This document shows, one piece after another, positions 24,439 to 32,330 of a stretch of 64,000 bases of DNA. The DNA lies in NCBI RefSeq assembly GCF_003024385.1, contig NZ_PVZN01000002.1, forward strand, positions 496,001-560,000, read 5' to 3'. The notes under the pieces are model-generated. The model had not been told where the DNA came from and did not search any database. It saw only the letters and a list, made by a program, of their open reading frames with translations. Source of the DNA: Pseudomonas sp. BBP2017. Lineage in GTDB: Bacteria; Pseudomonadota; Gammaproteobacteria; Pseudomonadales; Pseudomonadaceae. Every line of letters begins with the position of its first letter. The stretch's first letter is position 1. Both the position numbers and the translations under genes were made by a program.

Positions 24439-25584
24439 TCAGACCGGTGGATGCTCGTTCGTTGCATCAAGTCGCGGTTGCTCATCGCGCGGTTGTTCAT
24501 CCAGTACGTCGATCTGCGGTTGGTCCTCGACCCATTGCCAGAACAGTTGATAGGCGACCGCCAGTGCCACTGGCCCGATGAACAGGCCGATGAAACCGCC
24601 GCTGACCATACCGCCCAAGGCGCCAATCAGGATCACCGGCATAGGCACATCGACGCCGCGGCCCAGCATCAATGGCTTGAGGATGTTGTCGGCCATGCCG
24701 GCAATCAGGCTGTAGATGCCGAACACGATGGTGGCAAGCGTGGTGCCTTCAGTGGCAAAGACATAGGCGATTACCGGCAAACTCACGAGAATCACCGGCA
24801 ACTGCATGATTCCCATCAACAACGCGACCATGGCCAGCAGCCCGGCACCGGGCACCCCCATGAGCACGAAGCCGACCCCGACCAGCAGCATCTGGATAAA
24901 GGCGATACCCACCACACCCTGGGCAACTGCGCGGATGGTCGCGGTGCTCAGTTCGGTAATGCGCGGGCCGCGCTCGGGGCCGGAAAGGCGGGTGGCGATG
25001 GCAATGGCGCTGCGTTCGCCGTTTTCGCCGTAGGCCATGAGCACACCGGCAATGATCAGGGCACCAATGAACAACAGAAAGCCCACGCCAACACCGGCCA
25101 TCTTGCCCAGTAAGGTCAAGCCGACCGTCTTGATGTAGGGCATCAACTTCATCAGCACGCTGCTCATGTCGGTCGCCGACTGCATCCAGTAGGTGTAGAG
25201 CGGTTTGCCAATGAGCGGCAGGGTGGCGATTTTTTCGTCCGGCTGCGGAATTTCCAGGCTGTCGGACTTGAGCAAGGCCAGGGTGCCTTGGATCGAATCA
25301 CTGATCGAAGTGCCCAGCAGGTAAATCGGTACCATCAGCAAGGCCAGGGCGACTACTACGATCAGGGTAGCGGTGCGACCGTCCTTGTTACCCAGCTTGC
25401 CCTTGAGCATGTTGTGCAGCGGGTACATGGTAATGGCCAGGATCACTGCCCAGAGCATCAGATTGAGGAAGGGATGAAAGATCTGGAAGCAGAACAGCAC
25501 CAGTACCGTGATCAGTCCGGCGCGAATCAAAACATCGAGCAACCCACCGGACAGCGCCCTTGCAGAAATGTTCGTGCGTAACAT
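24439..25584 (-). CDS. AI-2E family transporter
   Basis: 381 residues with about eight membrane segments, the family motif near the C-terminus (GMADNILKPLMLGRG) and GGFIGLFIGPVALAV. C-terminal tail is hydrophilic with repeated DEQPR. ATG with GGAG eight bases upstream. AI-2E family members are exporters of small molecules or Na+/H+ antiporters; the name does not prove autoinducer transport. First gene of the five-gene efflux operon, 14 bp before the OMF gene. Confidence 0.9.
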   Translation of the reverse strand: MLRTNISARALSGGLLDVLIRAGLITVLVLFCFQIFHPFLNLMLWAVILAITMYPLHNMLKGKLGNKDGRTATLIVVVALALLMVPIYLLGTSISDSIQGTLALLKSDSLEIPQPDEKIATLPLIGKPLYTYWMQSATDMSSVLMKLMPYIKTVGLTLLGKMAGVGVGFLLFIGALIIAGVLMAYGENGERSAIAIATRLSGPERGPRITELSTATIRAVAQGVVGIAFIQMLLVGVGFVLMGVPGAGLLAMVALLMGIMQLPVILVSLPVIAYVFATEGTTLATIVFGIYSLIAGMADNILKPLMLGRGVDVPMPVILIGALGGMVSGGFIGLFIGPVALAVAYQLFWQWVEDQPQIDVLDEQPRDEQPRLDATNEHPPV

Positions 25585-25968
25585 TGTCTAGCTCCTCGAG
25601 GTTCGTCACCAGGATCGGGGTACGCTTAGGCAGCATAGACGCTGATCTGCCGGGAGTTCCAAGCTGACGCAACGAAGTTATGAAAAATCGGTGTATTTTG
25701 ACCATTGCGCCAGCAAATGGCGATTGCGACGCGGGCCATTGCCAACGGAGTGGTCTTCAATTCTGATCAGGTTTGCGATGCCGGTACCCGCGCCTACGTC
25801 CATCGCAGTATTGCTTGCAGGCAGGTTCGGTGTACGTCAATGCCCACAGCACCATCGCCCCATGCATCAAAGAACATCGGGCACTGGGCAAGGTCGCAAG
25901 CACATTGGTTTTGTGGCAAAAATTCGGGAGAGTACATTTGTACTCTTTGCGTAAATTGGGAGACCGCC
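25585..25968. other. Intergenic region with a perfect dyad before a small gene
   Basis: 384 bp between the efflux operon (minus) and a small plus-strand gene. It holds the promoters of both. Apart from the palindrome at 25929-25946 nothing was recognised; the open frame running through it upstream of 25969 has no protein-like features. Confidence 0.6.
25929..25946 (+). promoter_or_regulatory. Palindrome of the LexA2 type (AGTAC-N4-GTACT core)
   Basis: AGAGTACATTTGTACTCT is a perfect inverted repeat with a two-base centre. Its core AGTAC-ATTT-GTACT resembles the box bound by the second LexA protein of Pseudomonas putida (AGTAC-N4-GTGCT, recalled from the literature). It lies 22 bp before the start codon of the 75-residue gene, where a repressor would block initiation. 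No T-run follows, so it is not a terminator. Confidence 0.45.
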
Positions 25969-26196
25969 ATGGAAATTCCGCTGGATGAAAGCCCTACCGA
26001 ACGCCGCAATCGCTTGGTGGGCAATGCCCTGGGCCTGAATGCCGACGAAGTAGAACGTTGGGTGGCGTCGATCGAAGAGGACGGCAGCGGCATGGGGTAC
26101 GTGGTGCAGTTCTCCAGGCAGACGCCGCAACGAGTGCTGGAGCGGGTGGAGGGCCTGGGTGGTGACTTGTCGATCAACATCGGGCGGATTGATTGA
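25969..26196 (+). CDS. Small hypothetical protein, 75 residues
   Basis: Starts at the ATG at 25969 with GGGAG eight bases upstream; the longer open frame before it is rejected because it crosses the palindrome and is not protein-like. Sequence is acidic and helical (TERRNRLVGNALGLNADEVERWVASIEEDGSG) with a beta-like C-terminus ending SINIGRID. No known family. The palindrome just upstream suggests tight repression. Confidence 0.6.
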   Translation: MEIPLDESPTERRNRLVGNALGLNADEVERWVASIEEDGSGMGYVVQFSRQTPQRVLERVEGLGGDLSINIGRID

Positions 26197-26384
26197 CGAC
26201 CTTATCGGTGCCGATCTATCGAGAAGAAGCAGGGGAAATCAAGGGCGCCAATCAGTGGAACACTCATACCGTGTTCGAACGGTTGGCCGAGTTAGGCGAA
26301 GATCCCAGGCAAGCCTATGGAAAAATCCGGCAAAGCATCACTCCCCAGATGCGCAAGTGCCTGGGCATGGCCACGGATGAATGA
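26193..26384 (+). CDS. Possible small protein overlapping the previous stop
   Basis: A 63-residue frame beginning with a TTG that overlaps the stop of the 75-residue gene. It reads MTTLSVPIYREEAGEIKG then HTVFERLAELGEDPRQAYGKIRQSI, which is plausible as a small helical protein, but the start is weak and no ribosome site is clear. Translational coupling is the only support. Confidence 0.3.
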   Translation: MTTLSVPIYREEAGEIKGANQWNTHTVFERLAELGEDPRQAYGKIRQSITPQMRKCLGMATDE

Positions 26385-26419
26385 GCCGCAGTGCCAGCTG
26401 AAGAATGACTGAATCAAAC

Positions 26420-26439
26420 GGCGGCCTTCGCAGGCCGCC
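26420..26439. terminator. GC-rich hairpin terminator
   Basis: Arms GGCGGCCT and AGGCCGCC around a TCGC tetraloop, followed by GTTTCGTGTT. It lies between the small plus-strand genes and the end of the convergent DUF2860 gene, so it can serve both. Confidence 0.75.
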
Positions 26440-26462
26440 CGTTTCGTGTTGCAGGACGCAGG

Positions 26463-27467
26463 TCAGAAGCTGTACATCATGCCCAGCGCAACGCTCTTGA
26501 TACTGGTGTCGTAGAAGTCGATGTTGCTGTCCTCTTCGCCATAATTGACCGCAGTGCGCAGTTTCCAGTCCTTGAGGCCGAACGGCTCCTTGAGGGTCGC
26601 GGCCAGGGAAACGCCATAGCGGTCGACATCTTCAGTCTTGCGGTAGATCGGGTTGGTGTCGTCGCTTTCCAGCTTGCCGACCAGAGCGTTGACCGCCAGT
26701 TCCCAGTTCTGCAGGCCGAGGTAGGCATAGTTGAGCTGGAACTGATAGCCGTCCATGGCCATGGCATCCCCGTCCAGATCGTGATTGATATAGCTCAGCG
26801 TCGGGATCAGGATGTGATCGTTAGAAGGGCTCCAGCGGTAGCTGACATCGAATTTCTTGAGGTCGCCTTCCCGGTCGAGCAGGTCGCGTTGCGCCGCGTT
26901 CAGGCCCAGGAAGGTACCGCTGCGTTCGTCATCCAGTTCAATCGTGCGCTGGGTGTAGGTGACATCAAAGTCCGATTCCAGAATGTGTTCCCAGCCCAGG
27001 CGAACGCCACTGCTCATTTGGTCGGTCTCGTCACGGTCAAAGCCCACCACATAGGGGTCTTCCCAGACTTCGGTGGGGCTGGAAGCAATGACGCTGGCCC
27101 GCAGGTTACCCAGGCTGCCGACGCCTTGACGCACGCCGATGCCGAAGGTGCTGTCCTGGGTGAGGAAGTCTTCAAGCTCCGTACCGCCGAAGATCTGTGT
27201 ACGGCTGGCGGAGAAGGTATAGGACAGGCCAAAGTCCAGCAGTACTCGCGAGTAGTCCTTGTTGTCGGGCGAGCTGGTCAGGGAATCGATGGACTCGTCG
27301 CTGACTTCAGTGCCGCCGACCTTGGCCAGGGTGTTGCTCTCCAGCGAGTTTGCGCTAGCGCCAAAAAATACGTAACCGGAGAATCCTTCTTCCTTTGGGA
27401 TCTTGTCATAGGCTTGAGCGGACAATGCGAGCGTCGAGCCCAAAACAGAGAAAAGCAGCTTGCGCAT
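26463..27467 (-). CDS. DUF2860-family outer-membrane beta-barrel protein
   Basis: 334 residues with a signal peptide (MRKLLFSVLGSTLALSAQA). The rest alternates short beta-strands and ends in an aromatic residue (MMYSF), the outer-membrane insertion signal. Opens with the KIPKEEGFSGYVFFG block seen in DUF2860 proteins, whose function is unknown. Single gene with its own upstream region and a terminator downstream. Confidence 0.8.
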   Translation of the reverse strand: MRKLLFSVLGSTLALSAQAYDKIPKEEGFSGYVFFGASANSLESNTLAKVGGTEVSDESIDSLTSSPDNKDYSRVLLDFGLSYTFSASRTQIFGGTELEDFLTQDSTFGIGVRQGVGSLGNLRASVIASSPTEVWEDPYVVGFDRDETDQMSSGVRLGWEHILESDFDVTYTQRTIELDDERSGTFLGLNAAQRDLLDREGDLKKFDVSYRWSPSNDHILIPTLSYINHDLDGDAMAMDGYQFQLNYAYLGLQNWELAVNALVGKLESDDTNPIYRKTEDVDRYGVSLAATLKEPFGLKDWKLRTAVNYGEEDSNIDFYDTSIKSVALGMMYSF

Positions 27468-27886
27468 GGTAATGCTCCTGAAAAGAGTCCCCCGGACCCG
27501 AATACGGAAAAATACAGGCGCCGGGGACGGAGTCTCCGTAGCGTCTGCCTGATTAAAGCTGTGAATTGTTACCCCGCAAGTCAGTCGAGCAAATTTGCGA
27601 TAACTATTATGAAAAAAGCGGGGAAAGGTGGATGTACATCCAAAGATGGACGCTGTCGTAGCCGTCGGCTGGTGAACCGAGCGTCCGTTCAGGAGGCTGA
27701 GCGCAGCCGGGTGTGAGGCGAGGCGCAGAGAAGGAACACTTCACTACGCCTCAGGCCGCATGCAGGGGTACGACGTAAAGTAGCCCGGCCTGAGGGGGGG
27801 CAGGCAGTAGGACCGCTACATGATGCGGATATATAACCGGTTCACGTGCCAATCCTGGCCCTACTGAGTTCAGTGCAGTGGTTTTT
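27468..27886. other. Intergenic region, nothing recognised
   Basis: 419 bp upstream of the DUF2860 gene and downstream of the LTA-synthase-like gene, both on the minus strand. It should hold the DUF2860 promoter. No box, repeat or hairpin of note was seen and no credible open frame. Confidence 0.5.
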
Positions 27887-29920
27887 TCAATCTTCTCGCA
27901 CGTTCTGATAAAGCATCAGCCGTGAGGTTTCGTGCAGGCCACGGGTCAGGTCGCGTAGACGGATAAACTCCTCGGGATGCTGCTCGGCAACGTTGTCCAA
28001 CGGGGTCAGCGAGGACAGGTCATGTAGGGTCGGGTTGCTGCCGTCATGCTCCATCTGCAGCAGGTAGTCCTTGGTTATCCCTCCGATCAGCGGGAAGGTG
28101 CCTTCGCGAAGGACCAGTGGTACCACACGTTCGCCTTCCGCCGCTGGCTGTTGGATATCGCGGCCCATGGCTCGGGTGCGGAACTCCATGCCGATCATGC
28201 CCAGTACCGTCGGCAACAAGTCCGTGAGGCCGACCGCCTCATCGATCACCCGTGTACCCAGCAATTTCGGCGCATGAATCAGCATGGGCACGTTGTTGCT
28301 CTCGATCCCCAGCTTTTCGTAGGCAGGCAGCATGTGCGGAATCTGACTGATACGGGTGTTGTGGTCGCCGAACATGACGAAGATGGTGTTGTCGTACCAA
28401 CCGCCTTTCTTGGCGATTTCCATCAGGCGGCCGATGTTGAAGTCCAGCAGGCGCACGGCATTGTATTGCGCCACGGTACGTGAGCCGGCGTTCTGCACGG
28501 TTTCGAGCGGCAGGTCGAGGACTTCGAAGCCGTCGTTTTGCTTGGGAATGGTGAAGGGGCGGTGGTTGCCCGCAGTCTGGATGTAGGCGAAGAAGGGTTT
28601 GTCCTGTTGACTCAGGATCCGATCGCTTTCCTTGAACAGGTCCAGGTCCGAAACACCCCAAACATCGACCATCGGCGAAGTCCAGTGCTGCTCCTCCAGC
28701 AAGTGAATGTCGTCGATACTTTGGCGGATCAGGGCATTCATGTTGGCCCAGCCGGAGTTACCGCCGATCATGTAGTACTTTTCGTAGCCCTGCAGTGAAT
28801 TGACCAAACTGTTTTGCTTGGTAATCAATGGGTTGCGAGTAGCAGTTTCCTTGCGTGATACGTCAGGTACCCCGGAAATGCTCGCCCACACGGTTTTCGC
28901 CGTGCCCGTCACCGGTACGTAGAAGTTCTTGAAAAACCAGCTCTCTTTGGCCAGACGGTCGAGGTTCGGCGTCGGGTTGAGTGGGTTGCCGTACGCGCCC
29001 ACAGCAGTGGTGCCCAGTGATTCGAGCATGATGAAGACGACATTGGGCCGACGCTCGCCCTGGATGGCGTAGGGTTGCGGGCCTTGGGTACGGCTGAAGT
29101 TCAGGTTGGTGGCATCTGGCTGATCAACACCCAGGTATCTGCTGACGACGCCGTAATGGCTCCTGACCTGATCCAGATCGTAGGGCTTTTGTGGGACCTT
29201 CAGCGTGTCGTATAGGAAAATCACCGGGTTCAGGCCCAGTGCGGCGATCTGGTTGTCTCCGGAGTAGAACGCATCGCTCCAGCGCAAGGGCACCGGGTTC
29301 TTCAGGTTGATGTTTTCGACGCGGCCCAGCAGCCCCAGGAACACCACGACCACCATCAATGCGCTACCCCAGGCCAACTTCCAACGGCTGATGGCCTTGG
29401 CTGGACGATCAAGGGTAATGCGCTCCAGACGCACCAGCAGCCACCAGACCAACGCAGTAGCCGCCAGCCAGCCGAGAGTGATCCAGATCACCGGGTAGGT
29501 CTGCCAGACCATGCCGGCGGAGATCTGCGCATCTTCAAGGAAGCGGAAAACGGTGGCGTTAATGCGCAAGCCGAGGTAGGCGTAATGGCCGAAGTCGACA
29601 ATGTAGATCAGCAGCACAGTCGCCAGTGCCGCGGCCAGGTAGACGCGGACCAGCCAGCGCAGCAGCCGTGAGCGGGTCAGGTTCCAGGCCGGCAACCAGG
29701 TCAGCAACGCCACCGGCAGCATCAGCAAAATGGCCAGGCGCAGGTCGAAACGCAGACCGATGCCCAGGGTTTGCGGCACCGCATCGACTTTCTGCAGGGA
29801 ACTGACATCGAAGCCGGAGAAGCCGAAAAAGAACAAACCGCGCAGCGCGGCGAGCGTCAGAAACAGGATCGCAATTGCGCCGAACCAGTAATGCAAGCGT
29901 CGAGAGTAAAGCCAATCCAT
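27887..29920 (-). CDS. LTA-synthase-like membrane sulfatase (phosphoglycerol/phosphoethanolamine transferase type)
   Basis: 677 residues from the ATG at 29920. Five hydrophobic helices within the first 210 residues, then a periplasmic sulfatase domain: NVVFIMLESLGTTAVGAYG (first metal motif), NLDRLAKESWFFKNFYVP, VTGTAKTVWASISG with the likely catalytic threonine, and VMFGDHNTRISQ with the metal-binding D-H. Family members transfer phosphoglycerol or phosphoethanolamine to glycans or lipids at the outer face of the inner membrane. Downstream member of a three-gene operon with a small membrane protein and a sialidase. Confidence 0.88.
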   Translation of the reverse strand: MDWLYSRRLHYWFGAIAILFLTLAALRGLFFFGFSGFDVSSLQKVDAVPQTLGIGLRFDLRLAILLMLPVALLTWLPAWNLTRSRLLRWLVRVYLAAALATVLLIYIVDFGHYAYLGLRINATVFRFLEDAQISAGMVWQTYPVIWITLGWLAATALVWWLLVRLERITLDRPAKAISRWKLAWGSALMVVVVFLGLLGRVENINLKNPVPLRWSDAFYSGDNQIAALGLNPVIFLYDTLKVPQKPYDLDQVRSHYGVVSRYLGVDQPDATNLNFSRTQGPQPYAIQGERRPNVVFIMLESLGTTAVGAYGNPLNPTPNLDRLAKESWFFKNFYVPVTGTAKTVWASISGVPDVSRKETATRNPLITKQNSLVNSLQGYEKYYMIGGNSGWANMNALIRQSIDDIHLLEEQHWTSPMVDVWGVSDLDLFKESDRILSQQDKPFFAYIQTAGNHRPFTIPKQNDGFEVLDLPLETVQNAGSRTVAQYNAVRLLDFNIGRLMEIAKKGGWYDNTIFVMFGDHNTRISQIPHMLPAYEKLGIESNNVPMLIHAPKLLGTRVIDEAVGLTDLLPTVLGMIGMEFRTRAMGRDIQQPAAEGERVVPLVLREGTFPLIGGITKDYLLQMEHDGSNPTLHDLSSLTPLDNVAEQHPEEFIRLRDLTRGLHETSRLMLYQNVRED

Positions 29921-29968
29921 TGTTGCAACCTCAGTAAATCGAACAGTTCGGTTAGTCATACATGCCCG

Positions 29969-30583
29969 TCAAAGCTCGGCTTCGAGCTTCAACTTGCGCC
30001 GTGCCATGGCGCTAAACCAGGCCGTCTTCAGGCCCGTGACAATCAGCGCCGTCCAGCAGTAAACAGCGATGAAGGGGTCGAGCAGGTAGTCCCAGTAGTT
30101 GGGCGAGGGTTTGAGTTGCAGGCTGAACGCAAGTGTGGCCAGCCCGAGCATGCAGACGACCAGGCCGTTGCGCACCAGGATAAATACAAGCGTCAGCAGC
30201 CCGATCCCCAGGAGCAGGGGCCGCGGATTATAGCCAAGGCGATAGGGGTCAAAGTAGGTCAGGCCCAGGGTAGAGGGGTAAAGCACCAGGGCCAGCCCGG
30301 AAAACAGCAAGAGCAATTGCACCCTGGACACCGGCTGCAGGCGGTTGGTCACCCCCATGCGCACGAGTGCGGCATACAGCAGCCCCACCAGGGTCGTGGT
30401 CGCCACATCATCGGTGACGCCGCGCAAGTAGGCCGCCAGCGGTAACCCATCGACGGGCAGGAAACTGACCGCCAGAAAACCTGCCAGCAGCGCGATCTTA
30501 AGGCCGGTGCGCTGGTTGAAAAAAGCCACCAGAACGAACGCCAGCAGGGTGAAAGTCAGATGGGCTTGCCAATATTCAAGCAT
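29969..30583 (-). CDS. Hypothetical polytopic membrane protein
   Basis: 204 residues with about six hydrophobic helices and a basic C-terminal tail (ARRKLKLEAEL). It resembles the UPF/poly-gamma-glutamate-type capsule membrane subunits only in layout; no family is claimed. Its ATG overlaps the sialidase stop by one base (TAATG) and it precedes the sulfatase gene, so the three are co-expressed. Confidence 0.72.
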   Translation of the reverse strand: MLEYWQAHLTFTLLAFVLVAFFNQRTGLKIALLAGFLAVSFLPVDGLPLAAYLRGVTDDVATTTLVGLLYAALVRMGVTNRLQPVSRVQLLLLFSGLALVLYPSTLGLTYFDPYRLGYNPRPLLLGIGLLTLVFILVRNGLVVCMLGLATLAFSLQLKPSPNYWDYLLDPFIAVYCWTALIVTGLKTAWFSAMARRKLKLEAEL

Positions 30584-31896
30584 TAGGGTTGCTCCCTGAG
30601 CCAGGCGTCATTGAAGCTGACATGCTTGATGAACGTGTTATTCCAGGAATAGACCAGGTGGTAACGTCCTTCACTGCTCTTGATGAAGTACGGGTACTCG
30701 TACTCGAAATCACAGCCATGTTTTTTGCACATCCGGTCATCCAGTTGTGCCAGAAAACCTTCAACCAGGGGTTGGCGGCGCGGGCCGGAGGAGAGCAGGA
30801 AGTTTGCGCTGATGATCTCCCGATAGGCCTCGGGGGTGAAGGGGTCGCCTTCAGGGTCCGGCGACACGTCGAGATCTTTCACTGGCGACCAGATACCCAG
30901 GGTGGCATCGGCTTCCATCAGGCGCAGGCGAAAACGGCCCTCTTCAAGGTCATTGAGTGCTACCAGCACGCCCTGATCCGGGGTGCCGATAGCCGCCAGC
31001 GATGAGTTGGGATTGGCCAGACCCGGCAGGGGATACGGCGCGCTCCAGGTCTGCCCGGCATCTTCCGTGCGGCTGGCCAGTACCTTGTGGTGCGTATCAC
31101 CAGCATAACGCAGCATCGCCAACGCAGTCCTTTCGCCCGTCGGCACGATCGTCGGCTGGAGCGAATACTGGCCGCGGCTGATGCGAAACTTGTCCAACAC
31201 CTCACCTGTTGGGCTTATGTAGAGATATTCGGCGAACTTGCCGAGAAACTCGTGATAAACGGGGAGGCCAATGGTGCCGTCCGCATGAAAGACCGGGGAA
31301 TTACGGACCAGGGTGCTGATATTGAGAAATGGCGTGGTCACGAGCTGTTGGGGGCGCGACCAGTTAGTGCCGAAATCATCCGAGTACATGGCATTGATGG
31401 CGCTACCAGCCCAACCGCCGATCGAGACCGAAACGTAGAACAGCCACAGGCGGTTGTTCGGGGCCAGGGCAATGACCGGGTTACCCAGCTTGCGAATATG
31501 TTTGCCCGTTGCCGCCTGTGTGGATTCGCGGGTGGCCAGGACCAGTTCCTCGCCCCATTCACCTGCGCTGGCAATAAAGTGTGCGCCGCGCACTTGTACG
31601 TCGGCGGCACCTTCGCGCGAGCCAGCGAACCACACTGCCATCAGATCCCCGTTGGGTAACGAGGTGACGGAGGAAGCGTGGACGAACTCGTCCAGGTCAG
31701 AGGATACGAAACGACTCGTATAGAAAGGAGCTTCGCAGGTACTGAGTTCAGGCCCCGCCTTTTCGCCGGTATAAAAGCTGGCTACCGGTTGGTCAGGATG
31801 GAGCCACCAGGCATACGTAAAAATGGAGCACATCGCAGCAATCGCGAGGCCCTTTGTGAGCCCTTGGCGTTTTATCGACTGTATTATCAAAGTCAT
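30583..31896 (-). CDS. Membrane-anchored sialidase-family (BNR repeat) glycosidase
   Basis: 437 residues from the ATG at 31896; a GTG two codons earlier is possible. N-terminal anchor at about 15-35, then the six-bladed propeller of exo-sialidase-like proteins: ASSVTSLPNGDLMAVWFAGSREGAADV, Asp-box-like SDDFGTNWSRP and TEDAGQTWSAP (S/T-x-D-x-G-x-T-W pattern). It probably faces the periplasm. Neighbouring LTA-synthase-like and membrane genes suggest work on an exported glycan or polymer. Confidence 0.85.
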   Translation of the reverse strand: MTLIIQSIKRQGLTKGLAIAAMCSIFTYAWWLHPDQPVASFYTGEKAGPELSTCEAPFYTSRFVSSDLDEFVHASSVTSLPNGDLMAVWFAGSREGAADVQVRGAHFIASAGEWGEELVLATRESTQAATGKHIRKLGNPVIALAPNNRLWLFYVSVSIGGWAGSAINAMYSDDFGTNWSRPQQLVTTPFLNISTLVRNSPVFHADGTIGLPVYHEFLGKFAEYLYISPTGEVLDKFRISRGQYSLQPTIVPTGERTALAMLRYAGDTHHKVLASRTEDAGQTWSAPYPLPGLANPNSSLAAIGTPDQGVLVALNDLEEGRFRLRLMEADATLGIWSPVKDLDVSPDPEGDPFTPEAYREIISANFLLSSGPRRQPLVEGFLAQLDDRMCKKHGCDFEYEYPYFIKSSEGRYHLVYSWNNTFIKHVSFNDAWLREQP

Positions 31897-32048
31897 TCTC
31901 ACACTAATACACGCAACCCCACGCCTGGCGCGAGGAACATCGATCTAAAGCTCGACAGCGAATGTGCGATCTTGCCTTGGTGGCAATGGATTGCTTTTAT
32001 AATGGATTGACTCGACTGGCTGTAGGTGGGGAGTGCAGGGGAGTAGAA

Positions 32049-32063
32049 GCACCCTGGGGGTGC
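32049..32063. terminator. Short hairpin after the formate dehydrogenase operon
   Basis: GCACCC and GGGTGC arms around three bases, 46 bp past the stop of fdsD on the minus strand and 150 bp upstream of the sialidase start. Followed by a pyrimidine-rich but not T-rich stretch, so the call is weak. Confidence 0.35.
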
Positions 32064-32108
32064 ATCCGCATCAGGAACGAGCCCTGCACGCAATGTGATC
32101 TCGTGAAT

Positions 32109-32330
32109 CTACGCTTCCCAGCCAGCCCCACTCAGCGCAGCCTGCGCCAAGGGGTGCAGCTCTGCTCCCTTATGCGCCATCTGCCAGGTCAGCAACTCCT
32201 TACGCATACCGGGCGTCCAGTACATCTGTAGATGATTGCGCACACCGAGCACGGCCTGTTGCTGATCTGGTTCGCTGGCGAAGTACTGGGCGATCTGGTT
32301 GGCCATCTTGATCAGGTTGTCGGTACTCAT
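32109..32330 (-). CDS. fdsD: NAD-dependent formate dehydrogenase, delta subunit
   Basis: 73 residues, matching the small FdsD family (NLIKMANQIAQYFASEPDQQQAVLGVRNHLQMYW and MRKELL). It is needed for assembly or maturation of the FdsABG complex. Its ATG overlaps the fdsA stop by four bases. Last gene of the operon. Confidence 0.9.
   Translation of the reverse strand: MSTDNLIKMANQIAQYFASEPDQQQAVLGVRNHLQMYWTPGMRKELLTWQMAHKGAELHPLAQAALSGAGWEA

Noticed and set aside
25705..25968. N-terminal extension of the 75-residue gene
   Set aside because: It would run through the palindrome and promoter region and reads like translated non-coding DNA; a good ribosome site is present at 25969.
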